DNA from: Oxyruncus cristatus
Lineage: Eukaryota > Chordata > Aves > Passeriformes > Cotingidae
DNA: 64,000 nt
NCBI GenBank assembly: GCA_013399855.1
Contig: VXAY01006688.1
Coordinates: 806,001 to 870,000, forward strand
Direction: 5' to 3'
Part shown: positions 1 through 12,600 of the stretch, one piece after another
Position numbering within the stretch: position 1 is the stretch's first letter
How the letters are laid out: the number at the start of each line of letters is the position of its first letter
Notes under the pieces: model-generated
Database searches by the model: none
The model's input: the letters and a program-made list of their open reading frames with translations, nothing else
Told to the model about the DNA's origin: nothing
Program-made: the position numbers and the translations under genes

Positions 1-2949
1 CGAATTTTTAATAGAAGTACTGTCTGAAAATACATGCTTTGTAAGCAAGCAAAATAGACTGGTATTCATCCATACTGTAAATGTCTAATAGCATCCTCCT
101 GTGGTTAAGAAAGTGGCCTAGGGTGTAGTGTTATTTTTTTTTAATGTATTTCAAAGATGCTAAATGTTTGAAATACTAGATTAATGTAAGAGCAGTACAC
201 AGCAAAATACTCCAACCATTTTTTATACAGAGACTTAAATGGACTCCATTGCAATTTATGGTAGAAAAACCTGCAGTGCTACAGCATTTCAGCAGAGATC
301 ATCATCACCAAGGGTTTATAGGAAAGAAGATGCATTTAACTGCAGGTTACTATAAAAGCAGACTGGGAGAATTTTTAACCAGGGACAGGCATCAAGGCTG
401 CATTCTCTCACCTTTCCTCTTTGGTACTTCCATTGCATTCACTATGACAAAAAGCACAGAGAGAGACTGTTCAGGTGCATTGTGCCTTAAAACATCAAGA
501 TTTGGATTTTTACCAAGGTAAGACTCTTGCAGTTATGTCTCCGCTGCAGTCACTAGTACAACTGCTGCTCTTCTATAAATATTTAAAGCTGTCTTTAAAA
601 AAATCCTTGGCTTCAGTGGTTTTGAAGAAGTCTTTGGTTAACAGTTCTTAAGTCAGGTGAGCACATGAAACTCAGCTGCACAACCAGCTTGAGAAACCAT
701 ACAAATGGTTTCTCAGCCACTGCCAAGTTTTCAATTGAAATGGTGAAGCTTGACAGTTCAGAGCGAACAGTACCATACAGTGAGCTGCTCACAGCAAGTA
801 TGGAGTCCTACCTTTGCACTTTAATGCAAAAAACAATAACAATATCCTCATCTGATTAGCATCTCAGTCCCACCACAGCTGCAGGGGAGGAAGCTGGGCT
901 CTGACCCCTGCACCAGCTCTCTAAAATTGTTTCTTTCCCAGCTTCAACTACCTGCATGATAGGCTGTCAGAAGCAACAAGGCTACACTGGTGTCCTGGCC
1001 ACACAAGGTATTTTGCTGGCTGATGTGTTAGTCAAGCAACGTTTGTGACTAATGTCAAAATGCTACACAGAGTCACAGAGTATTCGGAGTTGGAAGGGTC
1101 CCACAAGGATCATTAGGTCCAAGTTTTAAGTGAAGGGCCTCTACTTGTTTATTAACTACCAAACACAGAAAAATATTCATTAGTGAAGTGTGGAAATCTA
1201 CCACAGAGTTTAACCCAAGACGGCAAAGTTTGAGTTTTCCAATGTGAAAAGCTGTTTGATCTGTAGCTATGAGATCTCAGGTCATACAGCCCTGTTTCCC
1301 AGGCACTTGCAGTACTTTTCACCAAGCAGCGTCACTGTACAGTTACAGCTCTCTCTTCTTGCAGCTGTTCTCTTAAAATTCAGGAGGAGATGCACTCTGC
1401 CTGCTTCCCTGATTAGCAATTGAACCATGACATTTAGGTGGAAAGTTTGAATTTTATCAAGAGCAGCAAACCTGCTGCAGAAGCGCATTTCATTTTGTGG
1501 AGCATATCACAGGTACTTCCTTCGTTTCATCTCAAGGAATAGGGACGGAAGGGACAGAATAGGGACAGAAGCCCCACACCCCAGAAATAAACTTAGCATG
1601 TGTCCCAGCCGACACTCCCTTTTGACAAGTATCCTTGTAATGTTTTCAGCTTTATAAAAACTTTTAGGACACTATCTATTTGCTGGTACATCTGGTACAG
1701 AAACATCCTCCCAAGCACCTTTCACTTACCAACTACTATATACAACCAAATTCTATTCTGAGACATAAGAAAGTCAAGCAAATGGCACAAGCATGGGTTT
1801 TCAAATTGTTTTCCCCACATATTTTATGTTCAAAATGATCACAGCAGTTATTTTAAAGCTGTGTGCAGAACTATCTTAAGTGTCATGGAAGTGACTTGCC
1901 AAAATTTAGAAAACCTAATCCTGTCACACAGATTAAGGAGGGAAATGTGCTCCCCTCAGTACTGAAGCTCCCCCAGCTGGTCTTCTTCCATCTTTCTCAC
2001 ATAGGATTGTGAAACATAGTAGCTTGAGTCTTGGAAAGCAACTCTGAACTGCTGAGCTTGCTGTCAGAAGCATGTCAAGAAATTTTAATTGATTGCCTCC
2101 TGGCTGTCACAGTCCATGCATAGTGTGCTTTTACCACCTCCAATAAAAGGATTAGGAACCAACCAGCAGGTGACAAGCTCAGGCAGAAGTACTTAACCTT
2201 TTCCACAACGTGCAACTAAGCTGTGAAAAGCCTTGCTGTAAGATGCTGCAGACACCTGAAGTCAGCGTGTTTAAAAGTGTTCAAGTTCATGGAAGAGAAT
2301 TACAAGAATGTTTATTAAATATGGAGAAATCACCTCAAGCTCAGAAGTTTACAAGCTGCAAATACTTGGGAGACTGGGAGACAGAGGTGTGGGAGCGTCA
2401 TGACAAACTGCTCCATTCTGTATCCTCTTCCTTCAATATCTTCCCTTGGGCACTGTCAGAGACAGGACACTGAGTTTCAACCTGACCTGCTATATCTGCC
2501 CTAATGCTGTCATATATCTGCAGCAGACTGGTTCGAGAATACTACTTATTCTATAAATCCTATTTTAAAATGGAACCTATTTTCTAAAAGAGATAGGAAT
2601 TTGCATCCCCCAAACAAGGATACATTTTAGCTAAACTGGACCATTATAGAAATAATCATTGTGCTAATCCAGGCTAGAAGATGTGCAGCACACGTTACGG
2701 AGCTCCTTAGTACCTGGGTGAGCACATTCCTACACTGTCTGTTCAACACAGGTGGTATCATACAATTTACTTCAGAATCTTTACTACATTACACTTCAGT
2801 TCTTTACTAGCACTGGTTTTAGGAAGCAAGTGTTATTCTTCCCCTTTTCTGAATGCACCTCATCAGAACTTCCATCAATTTCGAACGATCTGAAAAAGGT
2901 GAAGAAAAAAACCCACCATACCATTAAAACATGAAGACAATATACTTAC
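1..2949. other. AT-rich non-coding stretch, no gene recognised
   Basis: The sequence is AT-rich and CpG-poor, and its ORFs (90 codons or fewer) have no recognisable domain. It contains the CR1 scrap listed separately and a small imperfect tandem duplication near 1537-1571, where a unit starting GAATAGGGAC occurs twice about 20 bases apart. It could be intronic or intergenic. A minus-strand donor-like site at about 1724 and an acceptor-like site just to its right would bound a 28-base open segment, which is too short to call an exon. Confidence 0.6.
1066..1125 (-). repeat. CR1 LINE 3'-end fragment
   Basis: On the plus strand this begins with an ACAGAGTCACAGAG-type repeat, then a GGAGTTGGAAGGGTCC-like block and a GATCATTAGGTCCAAG-like block. 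This is the order seen in the antisense 3' end of avian CR1 elements, and it matches the starts of the better-preserved copies at 34399 and 47698. Only about 60 bases are recognisable, consistent with the strong 5' truncation usual for CR1. The element is a relic and codes for nothing. Confidence 0.65.
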
Positions 2950-3004
2950 AAACCCTCCCTACTCGCCTGAGTTGGTGATATTTGTTTAGATGGATGGAAT
3001 CTAA
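2950..3004 (-). other. Candidate 55-base exon, minus strand
   Basis: Read on the minus strand, a pyrimidine-rich acceptor ending TTATTTTCTTCCAG is followed by 55 bases and a donor GTAAGTATA, so both splice sites are close to consensus. Two of the three frames are open. One reads RFHPSKQISPT..., the other LDSIHLNKYHQL.... I recognise neither as a known protein. The segment lies about 12 kb downstream, on the minus strand, of the CpG island, so it could belong to a transcript starting there. It could equally be a non-coding RNA exon or a chance match. Confidence 0.25.
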
Positions 3005-3624
3005 CTGGAAGAAAATAAGCACATATTGGCTATGCTACCCCGTCATGAAGAACTTTAACTAAGCTGTTCATGTTAACATTCAAGATGACATCAAAATATT
3101 AAAACATGAGGTTTCTAATTTATAGCAAACAAAATTTGTGGTCAATGCTCCTTAAATTTTAAGTTAATCCATTGAAAAACTTTTAAAAGAAAATGAGAAG
3201 CACCCTTGGCACAAGTTTCTCGGACAAATGCTCGTATACAACTGATGACCACCGACCATCTTTGCTACCGTTCAAATAATGTAAGGAATGCTGATGCTGT
3301 TCTCCTAACTCTTCCTGGAGAGGGGCAGTCCTCCTGGACATCCAAGAGGAGCAATGTCCTCCTGCTTTAAGAGAAGCAACTTTTTTTACCATCTTTCCTT
3401 GGTTGATGACTCAAACAGAATAATGTGCCAGACGAAAAATAAAATCTCCCTGACTAACACGCTTTACCTCTAGCCTAAAGGTACAATTTCCAAGAGCTAG
3501 CGCCTTGCTGTCTAAGCCAGGAGTTAAAGCCGCTTTTGATTAGTTGACTCGTAAGCATTTTTCAGAAGGAGGTGGCATCCACACCATGCCTCTGAGTTTA
3601 CTGAAGTAAGTCTTCTTAATGCAG

Positions 3625-3686
3625 TCTCCTTGAAAGAAGTCAAGAAAAATCGTATAGGTGCTTGGGCCACAAATGAAAAATCACAG
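3625..3686 (+). other. Candidate 62-base exon, plus strand
   Basis: A moderate acceptor (TCTTCTTAATGCAG) is followed by 62 bases and a strong donor (CACAG then GTGAGCC). One frame is fully open and reads SLKEVKKNRIGAWATNE..., a lysine-rich, charged peptide. The other two frames contain stops. No family is recognised. It is on the opposite strand to the candidate at 2950-3004, so at least one of the two is likely to be a chance match. Confidence 0.18.
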
Positions 3687-3959
3687 GTGAGCCACTTTGA
3701 TTCTTCACCAGATAGGAAATCCTAAAACGGTCACCAATTAGAGAAAATTATTTCTCCAAGGAGTCTTGTTTGCAAAGGCTGGAGACTGTTGTACAATGAG
3801 CAGGGAGCTGACACACTAACTGTTTTATATTTGATTAGTCTGGGAGAGATCTGGGCAAGAGACAGACTGAGGAACAGCTTCATCTCCGTGGCACATTCAC
3901 AAGCCACTGACTTGCTGGAATGACAGTAAGACTACTTGTAGTCTGGCAGTTTCTTCCTC

Positions 3960-4050
3960 TTTCTTCTTCTTTTTTTTTTGTTTTGTTTGTTTTGGTTTTG
4001 TTTTTGGGGTTTTTTTGTTTGTTTTGGTTTTTTTTTTGTTGTTTTTTTAA
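3960..4050. repeat. T/G-rich low-complexity tract
   Basis: About 90 bases made almost only of T and G, in irregular TTTTG, TTTG and TTTGG blocks on the plus strand. The complement is an A/C tract. This could be a degenerate simple repeat or the decayed A-rich tail of a retroposed sequence, but no body of such an element is recognisable beside it. Confidence 0.8.
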
Positions 4051-7000
4051 AGAACATTTTGCATCTTAAGCGACACCTTACTGAAGTGAGTCACTAGTGA
4101 GATACAATCTCCAAAACATGATGACTTAATGTAGCTAAGCTGGTGGCAGCAAAGACCTAAGGTACAAATGTATTTTCCTCATGGAGCTTAAAAGACATGC
4201 TGATTTTCAAAAATGAAGACTCATAACTGTTGGAGAAGATTTATTGCATGTAAATACAGAAACTTGTCTAGGGACAGATCAGCTATTCCTGCTCTCTCCA
4301 GCCACCCAGGCCAGCAGGTTGACAGACCTTCAGATTTACCTCCAGCCTCAGAGCTGACAGGTGCTATCATCTCCTCAGATCATTGCCTACACTTTTACTA
4401 GGAGGTTTTTGTTATATTTTGGTGAATTAACAACTCTACAAAAAAAGCACCAGCAAGTACTACAGAAATAATAAACCCATTTATTTTATACCCTGTCTGA
4501 ATAAAGACTTCTGTAGCTATGGAAGAGTGAATAACCTGCACTGCCTAATGAGGTTCTCCACTGTGCTCCAGTTTATTTGCCCTTCCTTCTCACAAAGTCA
4601 CCAAACCCAAACTGCGACCTTTTCATCAGAGCAAGTTCACAGCCTATACTTGCAACCACCTTAGCTCTGTACAGACAAAGGTTAGTCCCTGCAATGATTT
4701 TTCTAACTTTTCTGGGAAACAAGAACCAACACCATAGACTTAACCTTCTCAAACAAGACAAATTAACCATGTTGGAGGGCTGAATGCTGCCTCTATGTAT
4801 TCATGAGGTGCAGCTTAACCCAAAGGAGTGTCCCATACAAAACAGCAACAGCACTGGATAGTCAAACTGCTTTTGCTTGTACAACAAGTTTCTGTTGGAT
4901 AAATAGGTCAAGTAACTACACCTTTATCTAATACCTTTTGCATAAGTGGCCTAAAGGGCAGGGGCACGGAGGGAGACCTTCCTTCCACCTCCATTCCCCT
5001 TTAGCTTTACTAAGCCATGTATGAAAGACCGTTCCACCATACCCTCCGTGGGTGCAACCTGCTCTCCTTCCACTTATCCTCTGCTCAGGTGGAACAAGCA
5101 CCAAGCTCCATCTCCCCTGAAGAACTACAACGCTGACTGCAGGCTCCTTCAACCTTTAATTACGTTAAGTTGACCTTTTCAACCAACACACCTTTCCTCC
5201 TAACTACCTGTGAAGCGCCAGCACAGAAGCGAGACAAGTTTTAAATTACTGGAATAAAAGTCACTTATTTCAAAGCAGATTCTACCCGAATGACCCCTGA
5301 TGTTACTGCCTCATCCAGTAACGCAAAACTTGAAGTATTAATGTAATTGAACATTTTGTTTAGGTTTTCTGGAGGCAACAGAAGATGAAAATACTTTCTG
5401 AAGCATTAATATGGCATAAACTAATTGGGAGTTTTTCTGGTTCAACCCTACTACTGCATTTGTTTAAATGTAGAGACTGTATGATGTAAAAATATTAAAT
5501 ATGGTGGAGATACACAAGGAAAAAAAAGCCCAAACATAAGGAAGAACACAAAAGGCCATGTCTGATTCTAGTGCAGATGCATTAGAGCCTGTCTTCTGAA
5601 TTTCAGAGGCAAAACCTAACCAGTTAAAATGAACTGTTGACTAATGAACATCATGCACCTCTAGTGTCCCTCAAGTGTTTTAATATGTCTCCTACCACTA
5701 GGGACTGGAAATTTCCACCACAGGATACTAACAGAGTCCTGATTTAAGAGTTTTCTAGCAGTAGAGGTCTGGAGTGAAAATGGCTGCAAATGAATGAAAG
5801 AGGACCTCAGAACATGGGTGCTCAAACAGCTACCACTGCACTCAGTGGGTGTTTCAATCAGCTTTTGGAGGGAAAAGAACCAGCTCATAACAGGGAGAGA
5901 TGAGGTGCTTTAAGTTTTTATTTATAGTGTGTTGTTGTCACCTTATTACTAGACCACAACAGTGGCAAATTGTGAGCTTCAGCATGTTGCTACCTCATAT
6001 ACACATACTGTGTGTAACGCATGTGCACAGCCACTCTGAAGTCCAATTTACAGAGTTAGAAGTCTGGGTGCTTCCCCATAAACAGTTGCCTTAATTTTTC
6101 TAACTCTAAGACAGCTATCACAGTAAGTGCTCACTGGAATAATCAAATCCTGACGCTGATTTCCAGGAAGGGTCAAGGTTTGCTCTGCCTGCTGAACAGC
6201 CAGTGAGTATTTGCATGCAGGCAGTTCGGTTGACTTCAAGACACAAAACATACTGTAGTAAAGCAACATTTTAAGTGTTCTTCCATGCTAGATGGCATCC
6301 AACTGGTGTCAGGTAGAATATTTAGACAGCGTGTAGGCGCTCCATTTCATTAGAGGTCTAATCAAATTTCTAAATGCTAGAACAAATTACTATTTCCAAA
6401 CCTCTAATCAGCAACGAGAGTGCTTTAGAGAGAGGAATGTCAATCAACTCAGAGGGAATATTCTTTATTTTTTTAGTTAATAGGCATAATTACTTTAAAC
6501 CAGATTTAGAACCATATGTCCAAAACCCCTCCAGATACATTTAGACAATAATGTAACTATATTCCCTTCACCACATGCTAAAGCAGGAGATATTCAACAT
6601 ATTTACAGGCACATGCTATTAAATTAGGTTCAACACTGTTAAGATACTGTCTTATTAAATAATTTTAAACTGCACAATTCATACAGAGGAGAGAATATAC
6701 GCTGGCTTTCAACTGTTTTGTTAGTATCAGCAAGAGCAAATCCAATGCCATAATAAACTGCCCAGAGACAGATAAAGGATGAATTTGAGTAACCAGCTCT
6801 GTATTGCTCTAAGAAGGTTATGCCGAGACAGCTAGTACTTCTTCATGTCATCGACATATCTGTTTTACGGAGTTTATGTGGATTTGCTCAGAAGCATGAG
6901 TACTTAATTTGAAAATGTTAAGTGAGGAGTCATTTTTGCAACCATTCCTCCCTTCTAAGGAACAATTTAATTGATCCTTTACATTGTCAAATGACTCTAA

Positions 7001-10000
7001 AAGAATTTACAATTCTCTCTAGTTTCATGTCAAAACTAAGTTTGAATTTAATATGCTTTAAAACAGACACACAATTACACATTTTGATTCCAAAGTGCAG
7101 CAATTGAGACATATTGACTGTACTTATGATTTTACTGCTCATTCTGAATAGATGAAAACTTGATTTTCAAGTCACATTTTACTTTTCTTCCAAATGTATT
7201 TTGCACTTGAAGAGATAACAGAGACCTATGGCTCCAAAGAATTCTCAAGAATGCGATTTCTTCTGGCTTCCATACATGTTAACCTAACATTTGTACATGT
7301 TGGAAGACTTAAACCACAAAAGGGTGATCCACACACTGACCACACAATATTCTCGTGTGATGCAGACTTATTACTTCGGTTGCAGTCTACTCAGAACACA
7401 TGAAGTTAGGAATACTTCATAGTCCACTCCATTATTATTTTTTCCCACCTGATCCCCTGAGGAAAGGGACTGCTCATAGCCTCACACTATTACCAAGTTC
7501 ACTAGCTTGGAATCCATTAGAAATCCATTGTTGGTCTAACAAAACAAGATGCTTACCTTGAGAGAAATATGAGAGTCATTAACAACAACAACAACAAAAG
7601 GTGTTTAATCGGGAGGTTGTATCTGTTTATTTATCTTACCCTAATTTGGATAGCCAGGGAATTCAGGGAAGATTCATGGTATCTTGCTAGATTAAGAGCA
7701 CCGACTTTGGTCTCTTACACTGAGCACCATCACTTACACTCTGATCAGCCCTAACTTAAGTCCCTGACTGTCACAGGGATTATGCCCTAGAAGAAAAAAA
7801 CCCATGCTTCAAAACACCTTACTTGCAATTTAAATAAGATATGAGAATGAAGATATTTCAATAAATCAATAGTTGATATGGTCTGTAACAAGAACAAAAT
7901 AATTTCTCAGCTTCATAAACATGTAATATTAATTAATTTGATAAATTAAATACCAACTACACCGGTATTTTGCCTCAGCTGATAGTCATCTAATGTCTGA
8001 TATGCAAGAAGCATCCTGTAATAAAAATCTGCAACTAGTGGTTACGAGAGACATTTAAAATTAATACACCTTGATCATGGCCTCCTCTATTATCAGTAAC
8101 ACTAGTTTGCCCAGGGTGGCATACCAAGAACCCGATAAAATGTCTTGAACTATTGTGAATGCATTTCATGGACTGACTGATAGGCAAACAGTCAGAAAAA
8201 AAAATTGTTTGTGAGGAATATCCCTACCTCCCTGTAATGGCATTTCACAAGATATTTGACTCATCTGCACGATGTTCCCTATAGCTTGTACTTAAAACAC
8301 AAAGACTACCAGGCTGGGCTGCAGAGACAACAATGGGAAGGACCTCTGCATACAAACAGGAACACCTGCAAAGAACAGAGAAATTAAACAGCATAAATTA
8401 TTTCCATGCAGGTTTTTCCAAAGCCAATGAGGTGCAATTTCTCATTAACTGAGGTCTCCCTCCTGACAATAGAAATTTCTTTTCTACTAAAAATGCCCCA
8501 TTTCCCCCCAGTCTATCCTGACCCACTTAGACAAAAGCCAGCATTCAGCCTGGCCATGCAAACTATGCTTGAGATCCTTCCTTATTCTCCAGCTCTGCAA
8601 ACGGAAATCTGAGAATAAAATCTCCAGACCAACTCCCCTAGCTACGCACAGACAGGGGAGAAATATACCACTATCTTCTCTCACTCAAATCTCCCTAGCC
8701 AGGAAAAAAAGGTTCAAATAAAGAACTAAATGAGTATTAGAAAACTAAATGAGTATTACCAGCTCCCTTGACAATGTGGAAGAGAGAAAAAAACAAGGAT
8801 GCTTAACGAACCATATTACGTTTTTCAGATTTCAAAACACTGCCATTTAAAGAGATGTGAGATTTGAAGCCCTAATTAAGTAATACGCATAAATTTAAAG
8901 CAAATGTTCACAGAGTCCACATCTCCAAACCACAGCCGATTTGGCTAATGCAACATTCCACTCCTACCAGCAGAAGTAAATTTTAGCAGAGGACAACCTC
9001 CACTCTTGGCTAACCCACTCCCCAACACTAAATCTCAAAGTTTCTTCTGATGAAAATCCTCCTCGCCGCTTTCCTTCTTGTCTCACCTCCATTCCCTCCC
9101 TGTAATTCAGAGAAGACTCTGTCTGTACTTCTGTTTGTTTTGGTTTTTTTTTAAATAAAAGTGACTATTCTAAATGAGCGTGGTTCCTACAAGGCCACCT
9201 CTTACAGCTTTTCATTGCAAAGCAGCGTCCTTCACCAGAGGTTCATTTCACTCATGACACTCTCATTACAGGTCTAATGAAAATTTAATAGTTCTGCCAT
9301 CTCATTTTCAGCCTGTAAGACTAGGAAGACACAAGGAAATTTCTTTACACTAGCTTTTAAGGCAAAAATCAAAGAACCCAGGAATCCTCAGGACCATGTG
9401 TGCAAAGTGCAAATACTGCGCTTCGATTCCACGACACGAAGACAATAAGTACAGAGGAGGTGGAAAAACAATTATTTAAACAGGTCAGATACTGAAAAGA
9501 TACAAATTACTGAAACACTTGAGAGGATGTAGAAAGAGACGAACTGGTCAACTCTGGATTTTCACTGCATTTATTTCACAGGAAATAGTCCTGTTCTTAG
9601 TTGTGTTTTTTTTTCAACAAAATCTTTTAAGAAAAAGTAAGAATGAATTATGAAGGAGGGGCCTGTTGCTGCTGATTTTAACTGCCCTAAAAAGTTGGGT
9701 TTGTTGCTCCTGGTTTATATCTTTACATTTTTGGATCCTTAAAGACCCATCTTCTCCCCGCAGCTGTGCAGGCAGGAGTAGCTGAAGGAGTGACCCAAGC
9801 TGGTTTCACCATGTTTCACCAGTGCTCCAGGGGACTGGAAGACACAAACAATAAAGGCAGACACAATGTTTTACACAAGAGAATGCTGCTAAAATTAGAA
9901 CCAATGCAAACAGAGTTGGGTTTTCATGACAGACTTTCATGACTATTTTGAGAACTCCTTTCGGAAAAGGCACACTTGGAGATTCAAAGCCATCCAGGCA

Positions 10001-12600
10001 ACCCCTCACAACTATACTGTGAGGAAACTATTATTAAGAGGCATCAAACTACAGAAGACATCATTTGATTCTACAAATTAGGATTCTCTGGGACAGTCAA
10101 GGCTTGTTGGTCTGATTTCCAAAGCTAACTAGACTATGCAACTCAACAACAACAAAAAAAAAGATGCTGCATTGTGGAAAACCCAGGGTGTTTTCCAAGC
10201 AACTTTGATTTGCCTATGCTCAGAATAGATTGAACCAGACTGATTTCCCTCAAAATAGTTGGAACGTCCTTGAAAGGCCTCTTGATTTCTACAGTGCAGG
10301 TAACAGCATCTCCATGCACCTTCATGACTCATGGTGACACATATATTAGCTTACACGGGCTTATGAGTCCTGACATTAAACTATTTTTGGTTCGCTTTTG
10401 GGCTACTTTCTTACTCACTCATACAGAACAATAAAGTGAATGAAAGTGTGTCTTTTTTTTTTTTTGGATATGACCTCAACTCCCTGAGCTTAGGTTAGTG
10501 CTATTGTAAGCACTGCATCATTTAATGATGTTCACACATTTTTCTATCTTAAAGGTAGGTGCTTTTTTTGGCTGCAACAGACCCAGAACAAACTCTTCTG
10601 GAACCTCACCTCTGGACACTTCAATTTTCCAGCCTAAATGTATTAGTGACCATTTTACCTCCATCTACTCCTGAGCTTATTTCTCCTCACTGGCTCTCAC
10701 CATCTGATGTATTTATACACATGGACCATACCCCTCTCAGCTTTTGTTTTTGCTGGATTAAAAAAGCAAACTTTCAGTCTCCTTCTGCAAAACTAGTACT
10801 CCGTTTCTCCCAGCACCCAGCAAGCTGACCTCTGTGCCTGTTTAATGAGGGTCCATCCTTCCCAGCATCCCTGCTCCCCAACACCACAGCCCTGCAGGGT
10901 GACAGTAAGCTGCTGGTCCTCCTGCACCAACATCCTCCTCCCTGCTCCTTGCAAGGAGCTGCTCTTATTAAAAGTTACGAGTATCAAACAGCTAAATCTG
11001 TAATTCTCACATTTCACACTACTGGACTTCACACCACTTTAACTATGCCAGTGCTCAAGGTATCCCAGCTTTCCATGAAATGTCCCTCTCTCCCTGGACC
11101 AACAACATTTACCACTTCTTCTGTGTGTATGTCTTTTAGGAATAGTCACACTCTCGTTGTGATTCCAAACAGGGTTAAACCAGACTAGTTTCAAGCGATC
11201 CTTTGAAAACCCACTGGCATTCTCCTCTCAGCACAGTGACTTCTCCTTTCAGCACAGCCCATCATCATTCCCATTCCCATCAGTTCCCAATCACTGTAAT
11301 TAACAGGAACAGAGAAACATACAAAATGTGTCAGATCAAAGGTCCCTATTGCCCAGTAACCTGTCCCTACCAGTGGGCAACAGCAGACATATAACAGCCA
11401 GGAAAGTGTACAGAAACTATACTGAGGGTTGTTGCTATTTCATATTTACAGATCTTGTTTAATTTTTCTGTTATTAATTTGCCCAAATATTTTTCAAACC
11501 CAGTTAAACTTTTTGGTATATAGAAGATTTGGTGTTAGTAAATCCCAGAGGTTAATTTGAGCTGACTTGCAGTGACGAGTTCAACCTTTGATGTTACTTC
11601 AGATATTTAATGAAAGAAGTCTAGTTTTAGTCCATGCAAAGCTTTCAGAAGAGGACACTGTAGCATCTGTCTTATTAACAAAAGACCACTACATTAGTCT
11701 AGCATAACCTACTTTTGGTGGTATCATGTCATACGTATTTTTTTCATATTTGCTTTAGTAGCTTTGTCCAGTATCAAGATTTGTACTAAAGAAGGAGACT
11801 GGCTTGGGAGGATGAGAAGCACTGAAAATTTTGTCCATCATATTGATGGGTATTCCCCCTCTCATTCAGGATCACTCTGATTGGGTAGGTCTATAAAAAC
11901 CAGGAACAGATCCTAGATTTCTTATTTCTTTATGAGGACTCCAGCACAGAGACTGGCTCAAGCCAGGAGGGTCACCTAAGCCAGGTTCATTTCCGCCTTG
12001 CCAACAATACAGTTTGCCTTTTTGAAACTGCATGCCCCCATCACTCATTTTGCCATTGGCCTTCTATCTCCTTCACTGAAATCTAACACAAACCAAATAT
12101 TTAATCCTGGAACCATGTTTATACTTATTTTCTATCCTACCGACCTGTATGTACATGTAAAAGAACCTTTTACTTCACATGCTCTGCAATTTGCAGCTAA
12201 GCTTGAACAGTTGGCAAACCCTCCCTGTTCCTACACTTCCTGACATATCAGGATTTTTCCATTCCCGAAGACTTTTTGCTTATTCCTAAAAGCCTTTCTG
12301 AAGCAGTTGTTTGTCCAAAGAAATACTGAGCCCTTCCTATATGTTTTCTTCTCACTTGCTTGGGCTATTGACTTTATTTGGGCAGGAGAACCTTGGGTTT
12401 CCATAAAGCTCCAGATGCTCTCCAGGGTTACACCCAGGAGCTCTCCCCTGCCCAGGGGCTCCCTTACATGTTGCATTTTCAAATGGAAGAGCTGGAGCTA
12501 GCCTGGTTACTGCAATGGCAGAAACTTGCAGCCACCTCAAGGAAATTCCTGGGGACAGAACTTGCACGCCATTTTAAGCACTTTTTTCCCCCCTAAATCA
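4051..12600. other. Long AT-rich non-coding stretch
   Basis: No gene or known repeat family is recognised. ORFs are short (at most 89 codons) and lie on both strands without clustering. Small details: a short AAC repeat at about 7581-7597, and a 16-base direct duplication beginning AACTAAATGAG at 8724-8739 and 8743-8758. A T-run lies near 10453. There are good donor-like sites on the minus strand near 7556 and 10608, but neither has a convincing partner acceptor. CpG dinucleotides are rare, as expected for intron or intergenic DNA. Confidence 0.6.
8724..8758. repeat. Two-copy 16-base direct repeat
   Basis: The 16-base unit beginning AACTAAATGAG and ending TATTA occurs at 8724-8739 and again at 8743-8758, separated by three bases. 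It is most simply a replication-slippage duplication. No function is implied. Confidence 0.9.
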
